A DNA stretch of 64,000 nucleotides from Streptomyces sp. JHA26 (lineage in GTDB: Bacteria > Actinomycetota > Actinomycetes > Streptomycetales > Streptomycetaceae), in the NCBI RefSeq assembly GCF_002005565.1, contig NZ_BDJC01000001.1:62001-126000 (forward strand), read 5' to 3'. Numbering within the stretch: position 1 is the stretch's first letter; every line of letters begins with the position of its first letter. The notes under the pieces were generated by a model. It was not told the DNA's origin. It did not search any database and was given only the letters and a program-made list of their open reading frames with translations. The position numbers and the translations under genes are program-made. This document shows, piece after piece, positions 35,112 to 45,158 of the stretch.

Positions 35112-37859
35112 CTACGCGTCACCGCCCGCGACCCCGGGGTCGGCCGCCGTCACGTCCCGCAGCCGGTACCGGTCGACCGCCTGCTTCAGCGCCGACCGGT
35201 CGATCCTGCCCTCCCGGGCCAGCTCGGTCAGCACGGCCACCACGATCGACTCGGCGTCGATGTGGAAGAAGCGCCGGGCCGCACCGCGCGTGTCCGCGAA
35301 GCCCCAGCCGTCGGCGCCCAGCGACTGGTACGTCCCCGGCACCCACCGCGCGATCTGGTCCGGCACCGACCGCATCCAGTCGGACACCGCCACGAACGGC
35401 CCCTCGGCACCGGCCAGCTTCCGCGTCACGTACGGCACCCGCTGCTCCTCCTCGGGGTGCAGCAGGTTGTGCTCCTCGCACGCCACCGCCTCGCGGCGCA
35501 GCTCGTTCCACGAGGTCGCCGACCACACGTCGGCCCGCACGTTCCACTCGTCGGCGAGGATCCGCTGCGCCTCGACGGCCCACGGCACCGCGACGCCGGA
35601 CGCCATGATCTGCGCCGGGATCGCGCCGCCGGTGCCCTCGCTGAAGCGGTGGATGCCCTTGAGGATGCCCTCGACGTCCACGTTCTCGGGCTCGGCCGGG
35701 TGCCGGATCGGCTCGTTGTAGACGGTGAGGTAGTAGAAGACGTCCTCGCCGTGCGGGTGCTCCTCGTCCGCGCCGTACATCCGGCGCAGGCCGTCCTCGA
35801 CGATGTGCGCGATCTCGAAGCCGAAGGCCGGGTCGTACGCCACGCACGCCGGGTTCGTCGAGGCCAGGAGCTGCGAGTGGCCGTCCGCGTGCTGGAGGCC
35901 CTCACCGGTCAGGGTCGTGCGGCCGGCGGTCGCGCCCAGCACGAATCCGCGCGCGAGCTGGTCGCCCATCTGCCAGAACTGGTCGCCGGTGCGCTGGAAA
36001 CCGAACATCGAGTAGAAGACGTAGACCGGGATGAGCGGCTCGCCGTGCGTGGCGTACGCCGAGCCCGCCGCGATCAGCGAGGCCGTGCAACCGGCCTCCG
36101 AGATGCCGTCGTGCAGCATCTGCCCGTTCGGCGCCTCCTTGTAGGCGAGCAGCAGGTCCCGGTCCACGGACTCGTACTGCTGCCCGAGCGGGTTGTAGAT
36201 CTTCGCACTCGGGAAGAAGGAGTCCATGCCGAACGTGCGGTACTCGTCCGGCGCGATCAGCACGAACCGCTTGCCGAGCTCCTTGTCCCGCATGAGGTCC
36301 TTGAGGAGCCGCACGAAGGCCATCGTCGTCGCGATGGACTGCTGCCCCGACCCCTTCTTCACGGTCGCGTACGTCTGCTCGGGCGGCATCGGCAGGGGCT
36401 TGGAACGCACCACACGGGTCGGCACGTAGCCGCCGCAGCCCTTGCGGCGGTCGTGCATGTACTGGATCTCCTCCGTGTCCCGGCCCGGGTGGTAGTACGG
36501 CGGCGGGCCGGACTCCAGCTCCTTGTCGGAGATCGGCAGGTGCAGCCGGTCGCGGAAGCGCTTGAGGTCGTCGACCGTCAGCTTCTTCATCTGGTGCGTG
36601 GCGTTGCGGCCCTCGAAGTTCGGCCCCAGTGTCCAGCCCTTGATCGTCTTGGCCAGGACGACCGTCGGCTGGCCCTTGTGCTCGACGGCCGCCTTGTAGG
36701 CCGCGTAGATCTTCCTGTGGTCGTGACCGCCGCGGCCCAGGTGCAGGATCTGGTCGTCGGTCATGTTCTCGACCATCGCGCGCAGCCGGTGGTCGTCGCC
36801 GAAGAAGTGCTCGCGGATATAGGCGCCGGACTCGGTGGCGTAGGTCTGGAACTGGCCGTCCGGCGTGGTGTTCATCTTGTTGACCAGCACGCCGTCGCGG
36901 TCCTGGGCGAGCAGCGGGTCCCAGGTGCGGTCCCACACCAGCTTGATCACGTTCCAGCCGGCGCCCCGGAAGATCGACTCCAGCTCCTGGATGATCTTGC
37001 CGTTGCCGCGCACCGGGCCGTCCAGGCGCTGCAGGTTGCAGTTGACCACGAAGGTCAGGTTGTCCAGGCCCTCGCGGGCGGCGATGGACAACTGGCCCAG
37101 CGACTCCGGCTCGTCCATCTCGCCGTCGCCGAGGAACGCCCACACGTGCGACTTCGAGGTGTCGGCGATGCCGCGCGCGTGCAGGTAACGGTTCATGCGC
37201 GCCTGGTAGATGGCGCCGATCGGGCCGAGGCCCATCGACACGGTGGGGAACTCCCAGAAGTCCGGCATCGAGCGCGGGTGCGGGTACGACGACAGCATGT
37301 ACGGCGCCTTGGACTTCTCCTGGCGGAAGCCGTCCAGGTGCTGCTCGGTCAGCCGGTCCAGCAGGTAGGCGCGGGCGTAGATGCCCGGCGAGGCGTGCCC
37401 CTGGAAGAAGACCTGGTCGCCGCCGTCGCCCTCGTCCTTGCCGCGGAAGAAGTGGTTGAAGCCCACGTCGTACAGCGAGGCGGAGGAGGCGAAGGTGGCG
37501 ATGTGGCCGCCGACGCCGATGCCGGGCCGCTGCGCGCGCGAGACCATCACGGCGGCGTTCCAGCGGGTGGCGTTGAGGATCCTGCGCTCGATCTCCTCGT
37601 TGCCGGGGAAGAACGGCTCGCTCTTGGTCGGGATGGTGTTGACGTAGTCCGTGCTGCGCATCTCGGGCACGGCCACGCGCTTCTCGCGGGCCCGCTCGAT
37701 CAGCCGCAGCATCAGGTAGCGGGCCCGCTCCCGGCCGCGCTCGTCGACGGCGGCGTCCAGGGAGTCGAGCCACTCCTGGGTTTCCTCGGGGTCGAAGTCA
37801 GGAACCTGACTCGGCAGGCCGCCAATGATGATCGGATTGCGATCGGATGCGGAAGCCAC
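35112..37859 (-). CDS. aceE: Pyruvate dehydrogenase E1 component, homodimeric (AceE)
   Basis: The protein has 915 residues, the usual length of actinobacterial AceE, and decarboxylates pyruvate and acetylates E2 lipoyl groups. GTG 37859 ([20 protein letters not shown]) is preceded by GAAGGA. The thiamine-diphosphate motif is visible as [11 protein letters not shown] about residue 240 continuing to [35 protein letters not shown] and the C-terminal [29 protein letters not shown] region match the family. E2 and E3 genes are not in the window. Confidence 0.97.
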   Translation of the reverse strand: MASASDRNPIIIGGLPSQVPDFDPEETQEWLDSLDAAVDERGRERARYLMLRLIERAREKRVAVPEMRSTDYVNTIPTKSEPFFPGNEEIERRILNATRWNAAVMVSRAQRPGIGVGGHIATFASSASLYDVGFNHFFRGKDEGDGGDQVFFQGHASPGIYARAYLLDRLTEQHLDGFRQEKSKAPYMLSSYPHPRSMPDFWEFPTVSMGLGPIGAIYQARMNRYLHARGIADTSKSHVWAFLGDGEMDEPESLGQLSIAAREGLDNLTFVVNCNLQRLDGPVRGNGKIIQELESIFRGAGWNVIKLVWDRTWDPLLAQDRDGVLVNKMNTTPDGQFQTYATESGAYIREHFFGDDHRLRAMVENMTDDQILHLGRGGHDHRKIYAAYKAAVEHKGQPTVVLAKTIKGWTLGPNFEGRNATHQMKKLTVDDLKRFRDRLHLPISDKELESGPPPYYHPGRDTEEIQYMHDRRKGCGGYVPTRVVRSKPLPMPPEQTYATVKKGSGQQSIATTMAFVRLLKDLMRDKELGKRFVLIAPDEYRTFGMDSFFPSAKIYNPLGQQYESVDRDLLLAYKEAPNGQMLHDGISEAGCTASLIAAGSAYATHGEPLIPVYVFYSMFGFQRTGDQFWQMGDQLARGFVLGATAGRTTLTGEGLQHADGHSQLLASTNPACVAYDPAFGFEIAHIVEDGLRRMYGADEEHPHGEDVFYYLTVYNEPIRHPAEPENVDVEGILKGIHRFSEGTGGAIPAQIMASGVAVPWAVEAQRILADEWNVRADVWSATSWNELRREAVACEEHNLLHPEEEQRVPYVTRKLAGAEGPFVAVSDWMRSVPDQIARWVPGTYQSLGADGWGFADTRGAARRFFHIDAESIVVAVLTELAREGRIDRSALKQAVDRYRLRDVTAADPGVAGGDA

Positions 37860-38268
37860 GCTGTTCCTTCGCTGTCGGAGGGCCACTTCTGCCGGGGCGT
37901 CTGCGCCGATTCCCCATCGTGTACCTCGCGGAGGCAAACGTCATCTGTACCGTGGGGTAACCGGTTCCCCCATGGGAGCCGGGGGCACGTCCATGCGAGT
38001 CTCGTACCCATACATGGTTCCCAAATACGCAAACGGGGCACAAGGGTGTGGTGTACGTCACCTTCGGCTCGGGCGGCGCGGCTGGAGTTGCGGCGACACG
38101 GCCGGGATCGTCACCGTTTCGGCGGTCCCAGTCGCCGGGTACTTGCGCGATCCGTCCCGCCCGTGTGGACTACGGCCAGGCTTCGCGCACGCGCGTGGCT
38201 GAAGACTTCCCAGGCCCCGGACGGGCCCGGGGGGACTCCCCAACCAAGACATGATCAGGAGGCAACCC
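37860..38268. promoter_or_regulatory. Divergent aceE / DUF3052 control region
   Basis: This 409-base gap has no visible gene. It is the richest AT stretch nearby and carries GGTTCCC-CCAT-GGGAGCC (37963-37980, one mismatch) and a second GGTTCCC word near 38016. These repeats could be a regulator site for aceE, but no known consensus is recognised. Confidence 0.4.
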
Positions 38269-38706
38269 GTGAGCGCGACCGCGGACCACGCGGAGGAGCG
38301 GACCAACCCTGCCGCCAGGCTGGGTTTCCAGCCCGGGCAGGTGGTCCAGGAGATCGGCTACGACGACGACGTCGACCAGGAGCTCCGCGAGGCCATCGAG
38401 GGCGCCGTCGAGGGCGAGCTGGTGGACGAGGACTACGAGGACGTGGCCGACGCCGTCGTGCTGTGGTTCCGTGACGACGACGGCGACCTGACGGATGCGC
38501 TGGTGGATGCCACCACGTACATCGAGGAGGGCGGGGCGATCCTGCTCCTCACGCCGAAGACCGGCCGTGCCGGGTACGTCGAGGCCAGCGACATCTCGGA
38601 GGCCGCCACGACGGCCGGCCTGACGGCGTCCAAGAGCGTCAGCGTCGGAAAGGACTGGAGCGGCAGCCGGCTGGCCACCCCCAAGGCGGCCAAGTCGAAG
38701 CGGTAG
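38269..38706 (+). CDS. DUF3052 family protein
   Basis: The protein has 145 residues. GTG 38269 has AGGAGG upstream. Conserved features are [22 protein letters not shown] and [13 protein letters not shown], an acidic region, ending in a basic KAAKSKR. The family is restricted to actinomycetes and often sits beside aceE and a peroxiredoxin gene, as here. Function unknown. Confidence 0.88.
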   Translation: MSATADHAEERTNPAARLGFQPGQVVQEIGYDDDVDQELREAIEGAVEGELVDEDYEDVADAVVLWFRDDDGDLTDALVDATTYIEEGGAILLLTPKTGRAGYVEASDISEAATTAGLTASKSVSVGKDWSGSRLATPKAAKSKR

Positions 38707-38728
38707 CCGGTCCGGCTCCGCATCACCC

Positions 38729-38770
38729 GACCCGTGTACGGGCCGACCGCCGTCGGCCCGTACACGGGTC
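38729..38770 (+). terminator. Perfect 19-bp hairpin after the DUF3052 gene
   Basis: GACCCGTGTACGGGCCGAC (38729-38747) pairs perfectly with 38752-38770 around a CGCC loop. The peroxiredoxin promoter must start within or after it. Confidence 0.8.
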
Positions 38771-38833
38771 CGTGACGGTCCCTGCGTAGGGTGTTTCCAG
38801 CGAGAACCACCCCTCGAAGGGACGAACAGGACC

Positions 38834-39292
38834 ATGGCGATCCAGGTCGGCGACAAGGCCCCCGACTTCGAACTCAAGGACAACCACGGCGCGACCGTGA
38901 AGCTGTCCGACTTCCACGGCCGGAAGAACGTCGTGCTGCTCTTCTACCCGTTCGCCTTCACCGGCGTGTGCACGGGCGAGCTGTGCGAGGTGCGGGACAA
39001 CCTGCCGCAGTTCTCCGACCGCGACACCCAGGTGCTCGCCGTCTCCAACGACTCCATCCACACGCTGCGCGTCTTCGCCGAGCAGGAGGGCCTGGAGTAC
39101 CCGCTGCTGTCCGACTTCTGGCCGCACGGCAACGTCTCGCGCGCCTACGGCGTCTTCGACGAGGACAAGGGCTGCGCCGTCCGCGGCACCTTCATCATCG
39201 ACCGGGAGGGCGTCGTCCGCTGGACCGTCGTCAACGGCCTGCCGGACGCCCGCGACCTGACCGAGTACGTGAAGGCGCTCGACGCCCTCTGA
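38834..39292 (+). CDS. Peroxiredoxin (AhpE-like)
   Basis: The protein has 152 residues and reduces peroxides. The peroxidatic cysteine is C46 in [17 protein letters not shown], with C51 close by and a third cysteine in [12 protein letters not shown], one of which may resolve. Start [19 protein letters not shown] and the TGVC motif resemble mycobacterial AhpE. The ATG at 38834 follows GAACAGGACC. It follows the DUF3052 gene, from which it is separated by a terminator. Confidence 0.93.
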   Translation: MAIQVGDKAPDFELKDNHGATVKLSDFHGRKNVVLLFYPFAFTGVCTGELCEVRDNLPQFSDRDTQVLAVSNDSIHTLRVFAEQEGLEYPLLSDFWPHGNVSRAYGVFDEDKGCAVRGTFIIDREGVVRWTVVNGLPDARDLTEYVKALDAL

Positions 39293-39434
39293 CCGGCACC
39301 GCGCGATCCGCCGGCTCCCGGGCCTGCGGGGAGCGGGAACCCGTCACTAGGATCGACTCGTTGATCCGACAGCCACAACACGTCATCCAACGCACTACGG
39401 GGCTTCCCGGCCCCTGGACACCAAGGGAGGACTC

Positions 39435-40010
39435 GTGGGAGTCAGCCTCAGCAAGGGCGGCAACGTATCGCTGACCAAGGAGGCCCCGGGACTGACCGCG
39501 GTCATCGTCGGTCTGGGCTGGGACGTCCGCACCACGACCGGCACCGACTTCGACCTCGACGCCAGCGCGCTGCTGCTCAACAGCTCCGGCAAGGTCGCCA
39601 GCGACGCGCACTTCGTGTTCTTCAACAACCTCAAGAGCCCCGACGGCTCCGTCGAGCACACCGGCGACAACCTCACCGGTGAGGGCGAGGGCGACGACGA
39701 GCAGATCAAGATCAACCTCGCCGGCGTGCCCGCCGACGTGGACAAGATCGTCTTCCCGGTGTCGATCTACGACGCCGAGAACCGCCAGCAGTCCTTCGGC
39801 CAGGTGCGCAACGCCTTCATCCGCGTCGTCAACCAGGCCGGCGGCGCCGAGATCGCCCGGTACGACCTGAGCGAGGACGCCTCCACGGAGACCGCCATGG
39901 TCTTCGGCGAGCTGTACCGGCACGGGGCGGAGTGGAAGTTCCGTGCCATCGGCCAGGGCTACGCCTCCGGTCTGCGCGGCATCGCCCAGGACTTCGGCGT
40001 GAACGTCTGA
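39435..40010 (+). CDS. terD: TerD-family stress protein (copy 1)
   Basis: The protein has 191 residues. GTG 39435 has GGGAGG upstream. The calcium-binding TerD fold is shown by [42 protein letters not shown], the repeated acidic loops [13 protein letters not shown] and [11 protein letters not shown], and [18 protein letters not shown]. TerD proteins bind Ca2+ and are linked to tellurite, phage and general stress resistance and to development in Streptomyces. It is first in a Ter island of eight genes. Confidence 0.95.
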   Translation: MGVSLSKGGNVSLTKEAPGLTAVIVGLGWDVRTTTGTDFDLDASALLLNSSGKVASDAHFVFFNNLKSPDGSVEHTGDNLTGEGEGDDEQIKINLAGVPADVDKIVFPVSIYDAENRQQSFGQVRNAFIRVVNQAGGAEIARYDLSEDASTETAMVFGELYRHGAEWKFRAIGQGYASGLRGIAQDFGVNV

Positions 40011-40043
40011 GTCACCGCTCCACCCGAGGCGACGGCCTCGACC

Positions 40044-40078
40044 GTCCGGCGCCGCACGGTTTGCGTGCGGCGCCGGAC
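40044..40078 (+). terminator. Perfect 14-bp hairpin between two terD genes
   Basis: GTCCGGCGCCGCAC and GTGCGGCGCCGGAC surround GGTTTGC. It ends 43 bases before the second terD start and may act as an attenuator that lets the two paralogues be expressed separately. Confidence 0.7.
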
Positions 40079-40121
40079 GCGCAGAAAACCCGAGAACCAT
40101 CACCCGGGGAGGGACCATCAC

Positions 40122-40697
40122 ATGGGCGTCACTCTTGCCAAGGGGGGCAACGTCTCCCTGTCCAAGGCCGCACCGAACCTCACGCAGGTGCTGGTCGGTC
40201 TCGGCTGGGACGCGCGTTCCACCACCGGAGCACCCTTCGACCTCGACGCGAGCGCACTGGTGTGCAGCGGGGGCCGGGTGCTCGGGGACGAGTGGTTCGT
40301 CTTCTACAACCAGCTCAAGAGCCCGGACGGCTCCATCGAGCACACCGGCGACAACCTGACCGGTGAGGGCGAGGGCGACGACGAGTCGCTGCTCGTCGAC
40401 CTCTCCAAGGTGCCCGCCCACTGCGACAAGATCGTCTTCCCGGTCTCGATCCACATGGCGGACGAGCGCGGCCAGACCTTCGGGCAGGTCAGCAACGCCT
40501 TCATCCGGGTGGTCAACCAGGCCGACGGCCAGGAACTCGCCCGCTACGACCTGAGCGAGGACGCCTCCACGGAGACCGCGATGATCTTCGGTGAGCTCTA
40601 CCGCTACCAGGGCGAGTGGAAGTTCCGTGCAGTGGGGCAGGGGTACGCGTCGGGACTCCGCGGCATCGCTCTAGACTTCGGAGTCAACGTTTCGTAA
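40122..40697 (+). CDS. terD: TerD-family stress protein (copy 2)
   Basis: The protein has 191 residues and is a close paralogue of copy 1, sharing the loops [13 protein letters not shown] and [11 protein letters not shown] exactly. Differences cluster in the first 70 residues and around [18 protein letters not shown] precedes ATG 40122. The tandem arrangement points to a local gene duplication. It is 49 bases before a TerC-family gene. Confidence 0.95.
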   Translation: MGVTLAKGGNVSLSKAAPNLTQVLVGLGWDARSTTGAPFDLDASALVCSGGRVLGDEWFVFYNQLKSPDGSIEHTGDNLTGEGEGDDESLLVDLSKVPAHCDKIVFPVSIHMADERGQTFGQVSNAFIRVVNQADGQELARYDLSEDASTETAMIFGELYRYQGEWKFRAVGQGYASGLRGIALDFGVNVS

Positions 40698-40746
40698 AGC
40701 CGAGTACGGCGCGGGGGAGCCCCGTACACACACGATTGGGTAGCCA

Positions 40747-41886
40747 GTGCTTCTGAAAACCTTCGGCTGGTCGTTCGCGGTCACCGCGCTCGGCCTGGTC
40801 GCGGCGGTCTTCTACGGGGGGTGGACCGCTTTCGGGATCGTGGCGATCCTCTCCGTCCTGGAGATCTCGCTGTCCTTCGACAACGCGGTGGTCAACGCCG
40901 GGATCCTGAAGAAGATGAACGCCTTCTGGCAGAAGATCTTCCTCACCGTCGGTGTCCTGATCGCCGTCTTCGGCATGCGCCTGGTCTTCCCGGTCGTCAT
41001 CGTGGCCATCAGCGCCCAGCTCGGACCGATCGAGGCCGTCGACCTCGCGCTCACCGACAAGGACCGCTACCAGCAACTGGTCACCGACGCCCACCCGTCG
41101 ATCGCCGCCTTCGGCGGCATGTTCCTGCTGATGATCTTCCTCGACTTCATCTTCGAGGACCGGGACATCAAGTGGCTCCAGTGGCTGGAGCGGCCGCTGG
41201 CCAAGCTGGGCAAGGTCGACATGCTGTCGGTCTGCATCGCCCTGATCGTGCTGCTCGTCTCCTCGATGACCGTCGCCACCCACGCCCACCTGCACGCGGG
41301 CCACGCCGACAAGGCGGAGACGGTGCTGATCTCGGGCATCGCGGGTCTGATCACCTACATGATCGTCGGCGGTCTCTCCGGCTACTTCGAGGACAAGCTC
41401 GAAGAGGAGGAGGACCGCGAGCACGAGGCCGAGGAGGAGGCCGCGCGCACCGGCAAGCCCAAGTCGGCCGTCGCGCTGGCCGGCAAGGCCGCGTTCTTCA
41501 TGTTCCTCTACCTGGAGGTCCTGGACGCGTCGTTCTCCTTCGACGGCGTCATCGGCGCCTTCGCCATCACCAACGACATCGTCCTGATGGCCCTCGGCCT
41601 CGGCATCGGCGCCATGTACGTCCGGTCCCTGACCGTCTACCTGGTCCGCCAGGGCACCCTGGACGACTACGTCTACCTGGAGCACGGCGCGCACTACGCC
41701 ATCGGCGCCCTGGCCGTCATCCTCCTCGTCACCATCCAGTACGAGATCAACGAGATCATCACCGGCCTGGTCGGCGTGGTCCTGATCGGCTGGTCCTTCT
41801 GGTCCTCCGTGCGCCGCAACAAGGCGCTCGCGGCGGCCGAAGGACCGGGCGGCGGAGAGAAGGCGGAGGTCTCCTCCGGGGTGTGA
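40747..41886 (+). CDS. TerC-family (DUF475) integral membrane protein
   Basis: The protein has 379 residues with about nine hydrophobic segments. Two copies of the TerC signature are present: VLEISLSFDNAVVNAGIL near residue 37 and LEVLDASFSFDGVIGAFAI near 255, each with the intramembrane acidic residues thought to bind metal ions. A charged loop DKLEEEEDREHEAEEEA lies between them. DUF475/TerC proteins are linked to Mn2+ export and metal stress. GTG 40747 has only weak upstream pairing. Confidence 0.92.
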   Translation: MLLKTFGWSFAVTALGLVAAVFYGGWTAFGIVAILSVLEISLSFDNAVVNAGILKKMNAFWQKIFLTVGVLIAVFGMRLVFPVVIVAISAQLGPIEAVDLALTDKDRYQQLVTDAHPSIAAFGGMFLLMIFLDFIFEDRDIKWLQWLERPLAKLGKVDMLSVCIALIVLLVSSMTVATHAHLHAGHADKAETVLISGIAGLITYMIVGGLSGYFEDKLEEEEDREHEAEEEAARTGKPKSAVALAGKAAFFMFLYLEVLDASFSFDGVIGAFAITNDIVLMALGLGIGAMYVRSLTVYLVRQGTLDDYVYLEHGAHYAIGALAVILLVTIQYEINEIITGLVGVVLIGWSFWSSVRRNKALAAAEGPGGGEKAEVSSGV

Positions 41887-41967
41887 CCCCGACGATCCCG
41901 GGCCGGTGCGCCCCCGGTGCGCCCGCGCCACCGGTGTGAACCCGGCCCGGACGAGGAACGCTCTGTG

Positions 41968-42006
41968 CGGGGCGGCCGACGAGGACGACTCCTCGGGGCC
42001 GCCCCG
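41968..42006 (+). terminator. Hairpin after the TerC-family gene
   Basis: CGGGGCGGCC (41968-41977) and GGCCGCCCCG (41997-42006) are perfect 10-bp arms with a 19-base loop that itself folds partly (GAGGA..TCCTC). It separates the TerC and TerA-like genes. Confidence 0.5.
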
Positions 42007-42035
42007 TCGGCGGTGGAGGGAACGTGGGGGCGGGA

Positions 42036-42773
42036 ATGGGCTTCTTGGACAGGCTGTGGCGCGGCCGGGACGGCGATTTCGACTCGGGCAGCGCGGCCAC
42101 CAACGCCATCGAACTGACCAAACGGCACAACCAGGTCTCCCTGACCAAACAGGGCGCGGCCACGGGGCACCTGCGCATCAACCTCAGCTGGCGGATGCGC
42201 ACCTCGGACATCATGGGCAACCAGCGCGAGAGCCTGCTGCGCCACCCCTTCAAGGCCCTCAAGCCCCCCGAGGTCGTCGGCCACAGCCAGAGCATGGTCA
42301 ACGTCGACCTCGACCTCGGCTGCCTCTACGAACTCCAGGACGGCACCCGGGGCGTCGTCCAGCCGCTCGGCGGCTACCTGGGCGACGTCAACGCCCCGCC
42401 CTACGTCAAGCTCAGCGGCGACGACCGCTTCGGCTCGGCCTCCGGCGAGACGATCTACGTCAACCTCGACCACAAGGACGACATCAAGCGCCTGCTGCTC
42501 TTCGCCTACATCTACGACCAGACGCCGGCCTTCGACCGTACGCACGCCATCGTCACGCTGTACCCGAGCAACGGGCCGCGCATCGAGATAGGCCTCGACG
42601 AGCGGCACCCGCAGGCCCGCTCGTGCGCCGTGGTGATGATCGAGAACGTCAAGGGCGAGATCCTGGTCCGCCGCGAGGTGAAGTTCGTCTACGGCTTCCA
42701 GGGAGAGCTGGACCGGCTCTACGGGTGGGGGCTGCAGTGGGGGCGGGGCTACAAGACCAAGGTCGAGCGATGA
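42036..42773 (+). CDS. TerA-like / TerD-superfamily protein
   Basis: The protein has 245 residues. The TerD-like core starts after about residue 75: VNVDLDLGCLYELQDGTRGVVQPLGG, PPYVKLSGDDRFGSASGETIYVNL, LLLFAYIYDQTPAFDRTHAIVTLYP. It resembles TerA, a TerD relative with an N-terminal extension. ATG 42036 lies 15 bases after GGAGGG; GTG 42024 lies too close to it, so the start is uncertain by four codons. Confidence 0.88.
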   Translation: MGFLDRLWRGRDGDFDSGSAATNAIELTKRHNQVSLTKQGAATGHLRINLSWRMRTSDIMGNQRESLLRHPFKALKPPEVVGHSQSMVNVDLDLGCLYELQDGTRGVVQPLGGYLGDVNAPPYVKLSGDDRFGSASGETIYVNLDHKDDIKRLLLFAYIYDQTPAFDRTHAIVTLYPSNGPRIEIGLDERHPQARSCAVVMIENVKGEILVRREVKFVYGFQGELDRLYGWGLQWGRGYKTKVER

Positions 42774-42801
42774 GCCCCGCCCCGGCCGGCCCCGGCGCGC
42801 C

Positions 42802-43731
42802 CTACCGGCCGACGAACTGCGGCCCCTGCGGCGGCAGCCGGAAGTCCGGGTCGGGCGCAGCGGCGGCGGCCGGCGGATAGCCGTAGCCGGGCTGGGCGGC
42901 GACCCCGGAGGTGGCGGGCGGCGTCTGCGGATAGCCGTAGGTCGCGGCGGCCGGCTGCGGGTAGCCGTAGGCGGGCTGCGCGGCCGGGGGCTGCTGCGGG
43001 TAGCCGTACGCGGGCTGGGCCGGCACCCCCGGGGGCTGCTCCGGCGGCAGCGGGTGCGAGACCTCGGGCGCGGCCGGGACGGGCAGCGGCTGCACGGTCG
43101 TCGGCTGCTCCGGGTCGACCACGGGACGGGCGGACGTCCGCGCGGCCGGCTCCGGCGCGGGCGCGGCCTCCGGTTCCCCGGCCGCCTCGGACTCGTCCAC
43201 CGAGATGCCGAAGTCGGTCGCCAGGCCCTTCAGCCCGTTCGAGTAGCCCTCGCCGAGCGCCCGGAACTTCCAGCCCTCCCCGCGCCGGTACAGCTCGCCG
43301 CAGATCAGCGCGGTCTCCTGACCCGTCTCCGGCTTCACGTCGAAGCGGGCCAGCGGATCCCCGTCCGGGTCCGCCGCGTCGTACAGCAGGATGCGCAGGT
43401 CCCGTACGCGGTCGAAGGCCACCCCGTCCGCCGAGGCGACCAGCAGGACCCGGCCCACCGAGGGCTCGACGCCGGAGAGGTCTGTCTGGATCGTGTCGGT
43501 CAGACCTTCGGGGACCCGCTTCTTGCCGAGCCGCCAGACCTGCCCGGACGGATGCCGGGGCTGGTTGTAGAAGACGAAGTCCTCGTCGGAGCGCACACGG
43601 TCGTCGGGGCCCAGGAGCAACGCGGAGGCGTCGACGTCGGGGACCCCCTGCCCGGGTGACCAGCGCAGCACGGCGCGTACCGTGGTGGCTTGCAGCGGGA
43701 TGTTCGACCCCTTCAGCATCGCGTGCGTCAT
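42802..43731 (-). CDS. TerD-family protein with repetitive Pro/Tyr-rich tail
   Basis: The protein has 309 residues. Residues 1-175 form a TerD domain ([73 protein letters not shown]). The rest is low-complexity, with four or more AYGYPQ-type repeats and poly-Pro/Ala runs, ending GPQFVGR. Such tails occur in proteins that phase-separate or bind surfaces, but the role here is unknown. It is convergent with the TerA-like gene and divergent from the CitE-like gene. Confidence 0.9.
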   Translation of the reverse strand: MTHAMLKGSNIPLQATTVRAVLRWSPGQGVPDVDASALLLGPDDRVRSDEDFVFYNQPRHPSGQVWRLGKKRVPEGLTDTIQTDLSGVEPSVGRVLLVASADGVAFDRVRDLRILLYDAADPDGDPLARFDVKPETGQETALICGELYRRGEGWKFRALGEGYSNGLKGLATDFGISVDESEAAGEPEAAPAPEPAARTSARPVVDPEQPTTVQPLPVPAAPEVSHPLPPEQPPGVPAQPAYGYPQQPPAAQPAYGYPQPAAATYGYPQTPPATSGVAAQPGYGYPPAAAAAPDPDFRLPPQGPQFVGR

Positions 43732-43848
43732 GCCGTCATCCTGCCCTCTCGGTCCTGCTCACGACAACGCGGGGGCGGGTACCCGGCGACTGTCCGGGCC
43801 GTGCCCGCGAGGCCCCGGCCGCCCGCCGCCGATCCGGCGGGGACACCT

Positions 43849-43886
43849 GGTATTCATGCCCCGGGGGAACCGCCGACATGAATACC
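43849..43886. promoter_or_regulatory. Perfect 10-bp inverted repeat upstream of the Ter metabolic genes
   Basis: GGTATTCATG (43849-43858) and CATGAATACC (43877-43886) are separated by 18 bases, so centres are about 28 bases apart (under three helical turns). A -10-like TACTAT follows at 43891-43896. It lies 65 bases before the CitE-like start and 118 bases from the divergent TerD start, so it may serve both. Confidence 0.6.
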
Positions 43887-43950
43887 TACGTACTATTACC
43901 GGCCACCTTGGACGGCCGACCGATCACCCAAACACCGCGGGGGAGTATTT

Positions 43951-45117
43951 ATGCGTCATTTCGGGCACATCGCCCCTGAGGTGCGCCGACGCCTCTTCCA
44001 CCAGGAGCCCTGCGCGTTCACCGCGGACTCACCGGCCCGGCTGCTGTCCGCGGCCCTGGGCGCCACGCTCTACAGCCCGGCCACCCGGCCGAAGCTCGCC
44101 GACGACGTCCTCAAGCAGGGGGCGCGCGGGGTGGTGTCGATGGTGCTGTGCCTGGAGGACTCGATCGACGACGCCGACGTGGCGGCCGGCGAGGAGAACC
44201 TCGTACGACACTTCACGGACCTGGCGAACCGCCCCCGAGCAGACGTGCCGCTGCTGTTCGTCCGGGTCCGCACCCCCGGACAGATAACCGACCTCGTGCG
44301 GCGCTTCGGCCCGGCGGTGCGGCTGCTGTCCGGATTCGTGCTGCCCAAGTTCACCGAGGAACGCGGCACGGCCTTCCTGGAGGCGCTCACCACGGCCGAG
44401 GCGGCGAGCGGCCGGCGCCTGTTCGCCATGCCGGTGCTGGAGTCGCCGGACCTGCTGTACCGCGAGTCGCGCGTGCAGACGCTGGAGGGCATCTTCCGCG
44501 CGGTCGACAAGTACCGCGACCGGGTGCTCGCCCTGCGCCTCGGCGTGACCGACTTCTGCTCCTCCTACGGGCTGCGCCGGGCCCCCGACATGACGGCCTA
44601 CGACGTCCAGGTCGTCGCCTCCGTGATCGCCGACGTGGTGAACATGCTCGGCCGGGCCGACGGCACCGGGTTCACCGTGACCGGGCCGGTGTGGGAGTAC
44701 TTCCGGGTCCAGGAGAGGATGTTCAAACCGCAGCTGCGACAGAGCCCGTTCCTGGAGGTACAGGCCGTGGAGCTGCGCCAGAAGCTGATCGAGCACTCCA
44801 TGGACGGCCTGCTGCGGGAGATCGCGCTGGACCACGCCAACGGCCTGCTCGGCAAGACCTGCATCCACCCCTCGCACGTGCTGCCGGTGCACGCCCTGTC
44901 CGTCGTCAGCCACGAGGAGTTCAGCGACGCCCAGGACATCCTGCGCCCCGAACGCGGCGGCGGAGGCGTGCTGAGGTCGGCGTACACGAACAAGATGAAC
45001 GAGGTGAAGCCGCACCGCGCCTGGGCGGAACGGACCCTGCTGCGCGCCGAGGTCTTCGGCGTGGCCAACGAGGACATCGGCTTCGTGGAACTCCTCGCCG
45101 CCGGCCTGTCCGACTGA
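43951..45117 (+). CDS. HpcH/HpaI aldolase / citrate lyase (CitE-like) family protein
   Basis: The protein has 388 residues. GGGGAG precedes ATG 43951. The barrel motifs of CitE-type enzymes are recognisable: GVVSMVLCLEDSIDD (metal-binding acidic residue), SGFVLPKFTEERG, RLFAMPVLESPDLLYRE (second metal ligand Glu), and GLLGKTCIHPSHVLPVHAL. CitE-like proteins cleave or form C-C bonds in acyl groups. In Ter gene neighbourhoods this family sits with PRTase and HAD genes and is proposed to build a nucleoside-like metabolite. Confidence 0.88.
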   Translation: MRHFGHIAPEVRRRLFHQEPCAFTADSPARLLSAALGATLYSPATRPKLADDVLKQGARGVVSMVLCLEDSIDDADVAAGEENLVRHFTDLANRPRADVPLLFVRVRTPGQITDLVRRFGPAVRLLSGFVLPKFTEERGTAFLEALTTAEAASGRRLFAMPVLESPDLLYRESRVQTLEGIFRAVDKYRDRVLALRLGVTDFCSSYGLRRAPDMTAYDVQVVASVIADVVNMLGRADGTGFTVTGPVWEYFRVQERMFKPQLRQSPFLEVQAVELRQKLIEHSMDGLLREIALDHANGLLGKTCIHPSHVLPVHALSVVSHEEFSDAQDILRPERGGGGVLRSAYTNKMNEVKPHRAWAERTLLRAEVFGVANEDIGFVELLAAGLSD

Positions 45118-45158
45118 AACCGTCCGACCGAACCCGTCCGACCGAACGCAAGGAACCG

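Noticed and set aside
42850-43060. Repeated GTAGCCGTA-type DNA words resembling an array
   Set aside because: They encode the YGYPQ repeats of the TerD-type protein and have irregular spacing; no spacer structure as in CRISPR.
45120-45148. Two adjacent copies of CGTCCGACCGAA before the PRTase fusion gene
   Set aside because: Only two short copies just after the CitE stop; probably simple slippage and not a binding site.
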